A DNA stretch of 64,000 nucleotides from Bacteroidales bacterium (GTDB lineage: Bacteria > Bacteroidota > Bacteroidia > Bacteroidales > JAFGXI01). The stretch is from contig JAFGXI010000005.1 of assembly GCA_016936665.1 (NCBI GenBank), positions 62,001-126,000 of the forward strand, given 5' to 3'. Both the position numbers and the translations under genes were made by a program. Positions within the stretch are counted from its first letter, which is position 1. Each line of letters starts with the position of its first letter. Of this stretch, positions 55,798 through 64,000 are shown piece after piece. Below the pieces are notes generated by a model. The model saw only the letters and a list, made by a program, of their open reading frames with translations. It searched no databases and had not been told where the DNA came from.

Positions 55798-56940
55798 ATG
55801 GTTCAAAACCCAATACCAATGGTTGACTTAGCAAGTCAATATCAGAAAATAAAAAAAGAAATCGATCAGGCTATTCAGACGGTTATCGACGATACAGCGT
55901 TTATTAATGGACCTCATGTTAAGTCATTTAAAAGCGACTTAGAAAAATACCTCGACGTTAAGCACGTTATACCCTGCGGTAATGGAACTGATGCTTTGCA
56001 AATTGCTATGATGGCTTTGGGTTTAAAGCATGGCGATGAAGTGATTACTGCTAATTTCACCTTTGTAGCAACAGTAGAAGTAATAGCGTTGTTAGGTTTA
56101 ACGCCTGTTCTTGTGGATGTTCTTCCGGATACCTATACCATGGATATTGAAGCAGTAAAAAGAGCTATTACACCTAAAACTAAGGCAATTGTTCCGGTTC
56201 ATTTGTTTGGTCAAGTGGCAGATATGGATGAATTAATGGAAATTGCCGAGGAAAACAATTTGTTTGTAATCGAAGATACAGCGCAAGCCATTGGTGCAGA
56301 TTATACCTTCAAAAGTGGCCGAGTAGCAAAAGCTGGAACTATTGGCCATATTGGTACAACTTCATTCTTCCCATCAAAAAATTTAGGTTGTTATGGCGAT
56401 GGTGGTGCCATTTTTACCAATGATGATTCTTTGGCCGAAAAACTTCAGTCGGTAGTTAATCATGGTATGAAAGTGAGATACTATCACGATAACGTTGGGG
56501 TTAATTCTCGTTTGGATACTATCCAAGCAGCAATTTTATCGGTAAAACTACCTTATTTAGACCAGTACAATAAAAGTCGCCGAGAAGTCGCCGATTATTA
56601 CGACCGGGCATTCTCGTCTTGTCAATTATTAAAAACACCGTATAGAAGTCCGCAATCTACACATACTTTTCATCAATACACTTTGGTTTTGGATCAAAGT
56701 GTGGATAGGGAGACCTTGCAAAGCTACTTAAACGAACAAGGTATTTCGTCGGCGGTTTATTATCCGGTACCATTGCACTTGCAAAAAGCTTATCGCGACG
56801 AGAGATATAAGGAAGGCGATTTCCCGGTAACAGAGCATCTTTGTGAAAATGTCATCTCTCTACCTATTCATACCGAAATGAATGAAGAAATATTGAAATA
56901 TATCACAGATCATGTTCTTAATTTTTTAAAATCATTATAA
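55798..56940 (+). CDS. DegT/DnrJ/EryC1/StrS-family sugar aminotransferase (WbpE/PorR-like)
   Basis: 380 residues, PLP-dependent. PLP lysine in TSFFPSKNLGCYGDGGAIF; IPCGNGTDALQIAMMAL, VEDTAQAIGADY-like VIEDTAQAIGADYTF, and NSRLDTIQAAIL are family marks. With the acetyltransferase and dehydrogenase that follow it resembles WbpE of Pseudomonas or PorR of Porphyromonas, which add the 3-amino group to an oxidised UDP-GlcNAcA. Start at 55798 (MVQNPIPMVDLASQY) agrees with family N-termini and with the promoter; 55744 would lie within the promoter. Seven bases separate its stop from the ATG of the next gene. Confidence 0.88.
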   Translation: MVQNPIPMVDLASQYQKIKKEIDQAIQTVIDDTAFINGPHVKSFKSDLEKYLDVKHVIPCGNGTDALQIAMMALGLKHGDEVITANFTFVATVEVIALLGLTPVLVDVLPDTYTMDIEAVKRAITPKTKAIVPVHLFGQVADMDELMEIAEENNLFVIEDTAQAIGADYTFKSGRVAKAGTIGHIGTTSFFPSKNLGCYGDGGAIFTNDDSLAEKLQSVVNHGMKVRYYHDNVGVNSRLDTIQAAILSVKLPYLDQYNKSRREVADYYDRAFSSCQLLKTPYRSPQSTHTFHQYTLVLDQSVDRETLQSYLNEQGISSAVYYPVPLHLQKAYRDERYKEGDFPVTEHLCENVISLPIHTEMNEEILKYITDHVLNFLKSL

Positions 56941-56946
56941 TTGCAT

Positions 56947-57522
56947 ATGGAAAAACAATATTTTGCTCATGAAACAGCGGTGATTGACGATGGTTGTCAA
57001 ATCGGAAAAGGAACAAAGATTTGGCATTTTTCGCATATCATGTCCAATTGTGTATTAGGTGAAAACTGTAATATTGGACAAAATGTTGTGGTTTCGCCCC
57101 AAGTAGTTTTAGGTAAAAATGTAAAAGTGCAAAACAACGTATCTATTTACACTGGTGTCATTTGCGACGACGATGTTTTTTTAGGTCCTTCAATGGTTTT
57201 TACCAATGTAACTAATCCGAGAAGTGCTGTTAACAGACGCGGAGAATATGCTAGAACACACGTGGGAAGAGGAGCTTCTATAGGGGCAAATGCAACTATT
57301 GTTTGTGGGCATGATATCGGAGAATTTGCGTTTATCGGTGCAGGGGCTGTGGTGACTAAAACAGTGCCGGCTTATGCTTTGGTTGTTGGAAATCCTGCAA
57401 AGCACATTGGTTGGATGAGCGAATTTGGACATCGTTTAGAGTTTAATACCGATGGTTTTGCTGTTTGTCCGGAAAGCCAAGAGAAATATCAATTGAAAGA
57501 TAATCAAGTTAATAAAATATAA
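56947..57522 (+). CDS. Hexapeptide-repeat N-acetyltransferase (WbpD/WlbB-like)
   Basis: 191 residues, the same length as WbpD. Left-handed beta-helix repeats run through the chain (IGKGTKIWHFSHI, LGENCNIGQNVVVSPQVVLG, IGANATIVCGHDIGEFAFIGAGAVV) with the conserved TNVTNPRSAVNRRGEY loop of the UDP-2-acetamido-3-amino-2,3-dideoxyglucuronate N-acetyltransferases. It would acetylate the amino group made by the aminotransferase upstream. A TTG at 56941 is an alternative start; the ATG at 56947 (MEKQYFAHETAV) fits the family. The dehydrogenase gene follows after 26 bases. Confidence 0.88.
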   Translation: MEKQYFAHETAVIDDGCQIGKGTKIWHFSHIMSNCVLGENCNIGQNVVVSPQVVLGKNVKVQNNVSIYTGVICDDDVFLGPSMVFTNVTNPRSAVNRRGEYARTHVGRGASIGANATIVCGHDIGEFAFIGAGAVVTKTVPAYALVVGNPAKHIGWMSEFGHRLEFNTDGFAVCPESQEKYQLKDNQVNKI

Positions 57523-57548
57523 ATTGCGATAGCATAAAGTGAATTAAA

Positions 57549-58838
57549 ATGTACGAACAATTAATTAATAAAGAAGCCAAGTTGGCTGTTATTGGATTAG
57601 GATATGTTGGTTTACCAATTGCCTTAGAATTTGCTAAAAAAATTAAAGTTGTAGGATTCGACATCAAACCTGAAAGAGTTGAATTGATGAAAAAAGGCAT
57701 TGATCCTAGCAACGAGCTTGTAAAAGAAGATTTTGAGGGTTGCGATATATTATTTACAGCCAATCCTGATGATTTAAAAGATGTCGATTTTTATGTTGTT
57801 GCTGTGCCAACACCAATAGATGAACACAATTTACCGGATATGACACCTGTTATTAAAGCCTCAGAAACAGTAGGAAGAGTGTTGTCGAAAGGGAATTATG
57901 TAGTGTACGAAAGTACTGTTTACCCAGGAGCAACAGAAGAAGATTGTGTGCCTGTTTTAGAGGAAAAGTCGGGTTTAAAATTTGTCGATGATTTCAAAGT
58001 CGGTTTTTCGCCTGAACGTATCAACCCCGGTGATAAAGAGCATACGTTAACTTCAATTGTAAAAGTAGTTTCCGGATGCGATGCCGAAAGTTTAGAGAAT
58101 ATCGCTAAAACTTACGAAATGGTGGTTAAGGCAGGGGTTCACAGAGCCAGTAGCATAAAAGTAGCTGAAGCGTCTAAAATTATCGAAAACACACAAAGAG
58201 ATGTTAATATTGCTTTAATGAATGAGTTGTCTATCATCTTCAATAAAATGGGAATTAACACATACGAAGTGTTAGAAGCAGCAGGAACAAAATGGAATTT
58301 TCTAAAGTTTTTCCCCGGCTTGGTGGGAGGGCATTGTATAGGTGTCGATCCGTATTATTTATCGTATAAAGCAAAAGAATTTGGATATCATCCTCAAATG
58401 ATTGATGGTGGCCGATTTGTTAACGATAGCATGGGACGATATTTAGCCAAACAAACGGTTAAACAAATTATTGCTAAAGATAAAAACATTAAAGGATCTC
58501 GTGTTTTAGTTTTAGGAATGACTTTTAAAGAAGATGTTACCGATATTCGCAACTCTAAAGTTATCGATGTAATCGAAGAACTTAGATCTTTTGGCGTAAA
58601 AGTAGATGTTTGCGACGCGTGGGCCGATAAAAAAGAAGTCCACGAAGAATATGGTGTTGAAATGATTTCTGAGCCAAGTGGTCTTTACGATGCTGTTATA
58701 GTAGCTGTAAACCATCGTCAATATAAAGAATTGACAGAAACTTATTTTAAAAGCTTGATGGATGAAAACGGTATCTTAGTAGATGTTAAAGGTATTTACA
58801 GAGGTAAAGTTAAAGATTTAAAATATATGAGTTTCTAA
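57549..58838 (+). CDS. UDP-N-acetyl-hexosamine 6-dehydrogenase (WbpA/TviB-like)
   Basis: 429 residues. Rossmann NAD-binding motif LAVIGLGYVGLPIALEF, the substrate region VYESTVYPGATEEDCVPVLE, GFSPERINPGD, and catalytic Cys263 in GLVGGHCIGVDPYYLSYKA. Oxidises the C6 of UDP-GlcNAc (WbpA) or UDP-GalNAc (TviB/WbpP type) to the uronic acid. With the two genes before it this would give a UDP-2,3-diamino uronic acid precursor, but a WbpB-type 3-dehydrogenase, needed between dehydrogenation and transamination, is missing from the window, as is an epimerase. A terminator follows. Confidence 0.9.
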   Translation: MYEQLINKEAKLAVIGLGYVGLPIALEFAKKIKVVGFDIKPERVELMKKGIDPSNELVKEDFEGCDILFTANPDDLKDVDFYVVAVPTPIDEHNLPDMTPVIKASETVGRVLSKGNYVVYESTVYPGATEEDCVPVLEEKSGLKFVDDFKVGFSPERINPGDKEHTLTSIVKVVSGCDAESLENIAKTYEMVVKAGVHRASSIKVAEASKIIENTQRDVNIALMNELSIIFNKMGINTYEVLEAAGTKWNFLKFFPGLVGGHCIGVDPYYLSYKAKEFGYHPQMIDGGRFVNDSMGRYLAKQTVKQIIAKDKNIKGSRVLVLGMTFKEDVTDIRNSKVIDVIEELRSFGVKVDVCDAWADKKEVHEEYGVEMISEPSGLYDAVIVAVNHRQYKELTETYFKSLMDENGILVDVKGIYRGKVKDLKYMSF

Positions 58839-58860
58839 AATCTGATGTTAGAGAAAAAGA

Positions 58861-58896
58861 AAAGGGAAACAAATATTTTTAGTTCCCTTTTTTTGT
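58861..58896 (+). terminator. Rho-independent terminator after the UDP-sugar dehydrogenase
   Basis: AAAAGGGAA(A)C pairs with GTTCCCTTTT (one bulged A) and is followed by a T run. It closes the sugar-nucleotide operon and lies between two convergent genes; the A-rich left flank could also stop the fumarase transcript. Confidence 0.85.
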
Positions 58897-58912
58897 ACAA
58901 AGCAATTCAGTG

Positions 58913-60517
58913 TTAAATTTGTTCAAAGAAATCGTTGCCTTTATCATCTGTAACAATGAAAGCTGGGAAGTTTTTAACTTTAATTTTTCGTACAGCCTCC
59001 ATACCGAATTCTTCAAAATCGATCACTTCTATAGATAAAATATTTTCCTTTGCTAAAATAGCCGCCGGGCCACCTATAGATCCTAAATAAAAACCACCAT
59101 ATTTCTGGCAAGCTTCTTTTACTTGAGACGAACGGTTACCTTTAGCCACCATCACCATGCTACCACCTTTGGCTTGGAAAGGTCCAACGTACGGATCCAT
59201 TCTTCCCGATGTAGTAGGCCCAAAACTACCCGATGGCATCCCTGCCGGAGTTTTAGCCGGACCTGCATAATAAACAGGATGATTTTTGAAATATTCAGGC
59301 ATTGGTTCTCCATTGTCGAGCATTTCTTGTATGCGAGCATGAGCCATGTCGCGGGCTACAATTAAAGTTCCGTTTAAACTTAATCGTGTTTTAATCGGGT
59401 ATTTAGTGAGCTCGGCTAAAATATTTTCCATCGGTTGATCTAAGTTGATTTCAACAGCAGGCTCTAAGTGTGGTGGATTTGCAGGAACTAAACGGCCCGG
59501 ATTTTTTTCAAGCTGTTCAACATAAATACCATCTTCTGTAATTTTTGCTTTGATGTTTCGGTCTGCACTACAACTAACGCCCAATCCTATCGGGTTGGAT
59601 GCTGCGTGTCTTGGCAAGCGAATTACACGAATATCGTGAGCAAAATATTTACCCCCATACTGGGCTCCTATACCTAATTCTTGAGTCATTTTAAGCACTT
59701 TTTCTTCCCACTCCAAATCGCGGAATGCGCGACCCAATTCATTGCCGGTGGTTGGGAGATTGTCGTAATACCCAACAGAAGCTAATTTTACAGTTTTTAA
59801 ATTCATTTCTGCCGAGGTTCCACCAATTACGAAGGCTAAGTGATAAGGTGGGCAAGCGGCTGTACCTATGTCTTTTAATTTTGCTTTTAGAAAAGTGGTT
59901 AAATTTTCTTCGGTTAATACTTGTTTGGTTTGCTGATATAAGTATGTTTTATTCGCAGAACCTCCTCCTTTGGCTATAAACAAAAAATCGTAATGATTCC
60001 CTTTTTTTGAATAGACGTCAATTTGAGCCGGAAGATTTGTTGCCGTGTTTTTTTCATCTAACATCGTTAGAGGTGCAATTTGAGAATATCTTAAATTATT
60101 ATTCTGGTAGGTGTTGTAAACGCCTTTCGATAAAAACTCAGCGTCGTTTGTTCCGGTGTAAACATCCTCTCCTTTTTTTCCCATCACAATAGCTGTTCCT
60201 GTATCTTGGCAAGATGGTAATTGGCCTTGGGCTGCCACTTCGGCATTCTTCAATAAGGTATAGGCAACAAATTTATCGTTGTCTGTTGCTTCAGGATCTT
60301 CTAAGATTTTTGCTAACTTTTCTAGGTGTGCTGTTCTTAATAAAAACGACACGTCTGTCATTGCTTCTTCTGATAATATTTCTAAACCTTTTGGGTCAAC
60401 TTTTAATATTTTTCTGCCATCAATTTCGATAGTAGAGACATAGTCTTTGGTAACTAAACGGTATTGAGTGGTATCTTCACCCATCTCAAAAATGTCTTGG
60501 AATTTGAATTCGCTCAT
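58913..60517 (-). CDS. fum: Fumarate hydratase, class I (iron-sulfur)
   Basis: 534 residues. TCA-cycle enzyme converting fumarate and malate, using an oxygen-sensitive [4Fe-4S] cluster. The three cysteine ligands are visible: Cys103 in [10 protein letters not shown], and those in [16 protein letters not shown] and [11 protein letters not shown]. The C-terminal beta part shows [20 protein letters not shown] with TSGRMDPYV. Related class I hydro-lyases act on tartrate, but length and motifs agree with FumA/FumB. It is monocistronic, with an about 290-bp gap to secDF on the other strand. Confidence 0.95.
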   Translation of the reverse strand: MSEFKFQDIFEMGEDTTQYRLVTKDYVSTIEIDGRKILKVDPKGLEILSEEAMTDVSFLLRTAHLEKLAKILEDPEATDNDKFVAYTLLKNAEVAAQGQLPSCQDTGTAIVMGKKGEDVYTGTNDAEFLSKGVYNTYQNNNLRYSQIAPLTMLDEKNTATNLPAQIDVYSKKGNHYDFLFIAKGGGSANKTYLYQQTKQVLTEENLTTFLKAKLKDIGTAACPPYHLAFVIGGTSAEMNLKTVKLASVGYYDNLPTTGNELGRAFRDLEWEEKVLKMTQELGIGAQYGGKYFAHDIRVIRLPRHAASNPIGLGVSCSADRNIKAKITEDGIYVEQLEKNPGRLVPANPPHLEPAVEINLDQPMENILAELTKYPIKTRLSLNGTLIVARDMAHARIQEMLDNGEPMPEYFKNHPVYYAGPAKTPAGMPSGSFGPTTSGRMDPYVGPFQAKGGSMVMVAKGNRSSQVKEACQKYGGFYLGSIGGPAAILAKENILSIEVIDFEEFGMEAVRKIKVKNFPAFIVTDDKGNDFFEQI

Positions 60518-60752
60518 CTGAAATGATTTTTTGTATATTAATATATGACGCTAATTTAATACATAAAATATTTTCAAACGATTAAAAAAAGAATGCTTTA
60601 CAATACTTTAGTCTTTTACGACTATGTTTATTGTTGCATGAATAAGTATTAAAATCGTTCTGTTTTTACACATTGCTATAAGTTTTAAGCAGATTATAGC
60701 GTATTTCTAAATATTAATTGCGTTATTATCGGGCGATTTTGTTAAAAAAATC

Positions 60753-60760
60753 TATATTTG
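60753..60760 (+). promoter_or_regulatory. -7 promoter box of secDF
   Basis: TATATTTG, exact TAnnTTTG, 49 bases before the ATG at 60810. A TTTG lies only 11 bases upstream, too near for a canonical -33 element. Confidence 0.5.
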
Positions 60761-60809
60761 CAAATTCTAAAAAAACTGAAAATTAGTTACTAAATAATAA
60801 TTAAGACAA

Positions 60810-63800
60810 ATGCAAAACAAAGGAGCTATTAAGATTTTAGCAATACTATTAGCCGTAGTAAGTCTTTATCAGTTAACTTTTACGTGGGTTGCCAATAATG
60901 TGCGATCAGATGCAGAAGCATACAGTGGTGGAGATCCTGTTAAAGAAAAAATTTATTTGGATTCGGTAGCGAACGTTAAGGTGTATCCGCTTTTAGGTTA
61001 TACCTATCAAGAGTGTCAACAAAAAGAAATTAATTTAGGTCTCGACCTTAAAGGAGGTATGAACGTAACTCTTGAAATTTCTGTTGTTGATGTGGTTAAA
61101 GCCCTTTCGAACTACAGTAAAAATCCAACTTTTGTTGAAGCTATTAAATTAGCTAAAGAGAAGCAAAAGGACAGTCAAAAAGATTTTGTTGATCTTTTCG
61201 GAGAGTCTTTCAAAGAGGTTGATCCAAATGCAAGATTAGCATCGGTTTTTAACACACCAGATCTAAAAGAACTAATCAATGCAAAATCAACAGATGAAGA
61301 AGTATTAAAAGTACTTAAAGATCAAACTCAAGCCGCGATAGATAACTCATTCCAAATATTGAGAACACGTATCGACCGTTTTGGTGTGGCTCAGCCTAAC
61401 ATTCAGCGCCTCGAAACAGCAGGTAGAATATTGGTGGAATTACCAGGTATCAAAGATCCGGAGCGTGTTAGAAAATTATTGCAAGGTACAGCTCAGTTAG
61501 AGTTTTGGGAAACCTATAATCTAAATGAAATTTATGGTGCTCTTTGGTCAGCAAACAATGTTATTCGCGATTTGAATAATGCTGAGAGCGAAACAAAAGA
61601 GGAAAAAGATACAACTAAGGTTGAGATTATTGCTGCTCCTGTTGAAGCAGAAACAGAATTAGTTGCAGATAGTACAACTCAAACCAATAATGCAGAATCA
61701 TTATTGGCCGAAGTAACAGACTCTACCGCTGGGTCTGTCGATACTACTGCTGCAATCGAAGCACAAAGAAAAAACATGCCGTTGTGGACAGTGCTTTCTC
61801 CAAGCATCGATCAGAAAGGTAATCCTATGCAAACAGCTGGTGTTGGTGTTGCTCACTTTAAAGATACTGCTAAAGTGAACGAGTACTTACACATGAAACA
61901 AGCCAAAGCGGTACTTCCAAAAGATCTTAAATTTTTATGGGGTGTAAAACCAATCAAAGGTCGTGAAGATTTATATGAGCTTTATGCCATTAAAATAACA
62001 ACTCGCGATGGAAGAGCTCCTTTAGAAGGCGATGTTATCACCAATGCTCGTCAAGAATTTGGTCAAAACCAAGCTGCAGCAGAAGTTTCAATGACTATGA
62101 ACTCTACCGGTGCTAGAGAATGGGCTAGAATTACTAAAGCAAACATCGACCGTCAGGTGGCTATTGTACTCGATAACTATGTATATTCAGCGCCTAATGT
62201 TAACGATGAGATAAAAGGAGGACGTTCATCCATTACTGGAGGTTTTTCTATTGAAGAAGCAACCGACTTAGCCAATATTCTTAAGTCTGGTAAATTACCT
62301 GCTCCGGCACACATTATCGAAGAAGCTATTGTGGGTCCTTCGTTAGGTCAAGAAGCTATCAACTCAGGTTTATTATCCTTTGTCATTGCCTTTATTTTGG
62401 TGTTGATTTACATGTTTTTCTTCTACAGCAGATCAGGTATTGTAGCCGATTTAGCTTTGATAGCAAATATCTTCTTTATCATGGGTGTATTAGCTTCGCT
62501 GGGAGCTGTTTTAACTTTGCCAGGTATTGCCGGTATTGTGTTAACAATTGGTATGTCGGTAGATGCTAACGTACTTATTTTCGAGCGTATTAAGGAAGAA
62601 ATAGCTGCAGGAAAAGGTTTGAAGTTAGCTGTAACCGATGGTTATAAGAATGCCTATTCTGCCATTATCGACGCCAACGTAACAACATTACTAACAGGTA
62701 TAATATTATTTGTATTTGGTACAGGTCCAATTAAAGGTTTTGCAACTACTTTAATTATTGGTATTTTAACTTCGTTATTTGCTGCGATTTTTATTACAAG
62801 AATCATATTTGTTAGCTTACTTGATAAAAATAAAACTATCAAGTTTGCGATCAAAATGACAGAAAATGTGCTTAAAAATGCACAAGTTAAATTTATCGAA
62901 AAACGTAAAATGTTTTATGTAATTTCTAGCATTATTATCATAGCTGGAATAGTTTCGTTATTTACAAGAGGATTAGATTATGGTATCGACTTTGTTGGAG
63001 GAAGAACTTACGTAGTTCGTTTTCACGAACCGGTTGTAACTTCCGATTTAGCGAAGTCCTTAAAAGATGTTATGGTAACAGATGCACCAGAAGTTAAAGT
63101 ATTTGGAGAAAGCAATCAGGTTAAAATATCAACCAAATATTTGATCGATAGCGAAGACGAAAACGCCGATGATATGGTGGAAGAAAAAATCTTCGAAGGC
63201 TTAAAATCTTATTTAGGAGATGGTGTAACTTACCAAGATTTTACTGAAAATTTTAAGATGAGCTCTCAGAAAGTAGGTCCAACTATTGCCGACGATATTA
63301 AAGTTTCAGCTGTTTGGGCGATATTATTTTCTCTGTTGGGGATTTTTATATACATCGTAATTCGCTTCCGTAATTGGCAATTTGGTTTAGGTGCGTTAGC
63401 AGCACTTGCTCACGACGTGTTGATTGTTATTGGTTTGTTCTCGATTTTTTACGGAATATTACCCTTCTCTTTATCGATAGATCAAGCCTTTATTGCAGCA
63501 ATCTTAACCGTAGTAGGTTATTCCATTAACGATACTGTGGTTGTGTTAGATAGGATTCGTGAATTTGTTGGTTTACATCCTAAATCGGATCGTAAAGAGC
63601 TTTATAATTCCGCATTGAACAGCACTTTAACACGTACTTTAAGTACATCATTAAGTACGTTTGTAGTATTACTAGCGATCTTCATCTTTGGAGGTGAGGT
63701 TATTAGAGGATTTATATTTGCCCTTTTAGTTGGTATTATTGTCGGTACTTATTCATCATTATTTATAGCAACGCCTGTTGCATACGATACGATCAAAAAA

Positions 63801-63812
63801 CCTAAAAAATAA
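60810..63812 (+). CDS. secDF: Fused protein translocase subunit SecDF
   Basis: 1000 residues. Uses the proton gradient to pull preproteins out of the SecYEG channel. SecD part: membrane helix 1 (about 8-26), LGLDLKGGMNVTLEI, the large periplasmic P1 region and five helices with GIVLTIGMSVDANVLIFERIKEE. SecF part from about 690: DYGIDFVGGRTYVVRF and AAILTVVGYSINDTVVVLDRIREF with the conserved Asp. Fusion of SecD and SecF is usual in Bacteroidota. Residues about 250-325 in P1 are an acidic, Thr/Glu/Ala-rich low-complexity insert (ESETKEEKDTTKVEIIAAPV) absent from E. coli SecD. It is followed by a terminator. Confidence 0.96.
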   Translation: MQNKGAIKILAILLAVVSLYQLTFTWVANNVRSDAEAYSGGDPVKEKIYLDSVANVKVYPLLGYTYQECQQKEINLGLDLKGGMNVTLEISVVDVVKALSNYSKNPTFVEAIKLAKEKQKDSQKDFVDLFGESFKEVDPNARLASVFNTPDLKELINAKSTDEEVLKVLKDQTQAAIDNSFQILRTRIDRFGVAQPNIQRLETAGRILVELPGIKDPERVRKLLQGTAQLEFWETYNLNEIYGALWSANNVIRDLNNAESETKEEKDTTKVEIIAAPVEAETELVADSTTQTNNAESLLAEVTDSTAGSVDTTAAIEAQRKNMPLWTVLSPSIDQKGNPMQTAGVGVAHFKDTAKVNEYLHMKQAKAVLPKDLKFLWGVKPIKGREDLYELYAIKITTRDGRAPLEGDVITNARQEFGQNQAAAEVSMTMNSTGAREWARITKANIDRQVAIVLDNYVYSAPNVNDEIKGGRSSITGGFSIEEATDLANILKSGKLPAPAHIIEEAIVGPSLGQEAINSGLLSFVIAFILVLIYMFFFYSRSGIVADLALIANIFFIMGVLASLGAVLTLPGIAGIVLTIGMSVDANVLIFERIKEEIAAGKGLKLAVTDGYKNAYSAIIDANVTTLLTGIILFVFGTGPIKGFATTLIIGILTSLFAAIFITRIIFVSLLDKNKTIKFAIKMTENVLKNAQVKFIEKRKMFYVISSIIIIAGIVSLFTRGLDYGIDFVGGRTYVVRFHEPVVTSDLAKSLKDVMVTDAPEVKVFGESNQVKISTKYLIDSEDENADDMVEEKIFEGLKSYLGDGVTYQDFTENFKMSSQKVGPTIADDIKVSAVWAILFSLLGIFIYIVIRFRNWQFGLGALAALAHDVLIVIGLFSIFYGILPFSLSIDQAFIAAILTVVGYSINDTVVVLDRIREFVGLHPKSDRKELYNSALNSTLTRTLSTSLSTFVVLLAIFIFGGEVIRGFIFALLVGIIVGTYSSLFIATPVAYDTIKKPKK

Positions 63813-63831
63813 ATTTAGGATAATGATATTT

Positions 63832-63864
63832 AAAAGGGCTGGCAGTATGTTAGCCCTTTTTTAT
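63832..63864 (+). terminator. Rho-independent terminator after secDF
   Basis: AAAAGGGCT and AGCCCTTTT form a 9-bp stem over an 11-base loop, followed by a T run. The last 135 bases of the window hold no recognisable gene. Confidence 0.85.
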
Positions 63865-64000
63865 TCCATAAATTATACTGTACATATCCAATTATCTATA
63901 TATAGTAAATCAGGTAACACAAAGGCAACAAAGCGTAAAAAGTTGATCTTCTGTGTTGTTTATTCGAACTGTTATCCTTAAATTGCACTCGTTAAATCTA

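Overview
The window comes from an AT-rich Bacteroidota (Bacteroidetes) chromosome. The sequence signs are Por secretion (T9SS) C-terminal sorting domains on three secreted proteins, -7 promoter boxes of the TAnnTTTG type, a fused SecDF, a short ATP synthase epsilon with atpDC apart from the other atp genes, a DUF4290-murA pair, and lipoproteins with acidic residues after the lipid Cys. It is not a gut Bacteroides-like gene set; a free-living or anaerobic marine/sediment Bacteroidia member is plausible, but the genus cannot be read from this window. No rRNA, tRNA, CRISPR array, transposase or phage gene was seen.

Layout. 1-8 kb: the end of an unknown protein, a large membrane receptor ending in a SpoIIE-type phosphatase, then a CsgG-like lipoprotein, an LPP20-like lipoprotein and a GlcNAc-kinase-like protein in one tight operon. 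8-20 kb, all on the minus strand: rlmD, a prohibitin-like protein, a split transketolase whose halves flank a von Willebrand A protein, a DNA polymerase III alpha fused to a proofreading exonuclease, and an MBOAT acyltransferase. 20-26 kb: a four-gene operon behind a clear cobalamin riboswitch, encoding two T9SS-sorted surface proteins (one a tandem DUF4465), a BtuB-like receptor and a BtuG-like beta-propeller lipoprotein. 26-36 kb: 5'-nucleotidase, TatD-like hydrolase, NhaD antiporter, two secreted proteins of uncertain role and a hybrid histidine kinase. 36-43 kb: housekeeping genes (gcvH, atpDC, a potassium channel-like protein, a MORN lipoprotein, murA, DUF4290), an Rrf2 regulator and a HAD phosphatase.

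43-59 kb: a 1142-residue T9SS surface protein lies next to a glycan cluster of flippase, methyltransferase, PAPS-type sulfotransferase and five glycosyltransferases. These genes are more AT-rich than their surroundings. After a convergent AraC-type regulator come an aminotransferase, an acetyltransferase and a UDP-sugar dehydrogenase, which resemble the Wbp pathway to UDP-acetamido-amino uronic acids. The window ends with class I fumarase and secDF.

The most interesting system is the B12-controlled operon: known BtuB/BtuG capture machinery appears combined with T9SS-exported proteins. A second theme links it to the glycan cluster, because Wbp-type sugars are used in Porphyromonas gingivalis to make the A-LPS to which T9SS cargo is attached. 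Both are inferences from gene content and order.
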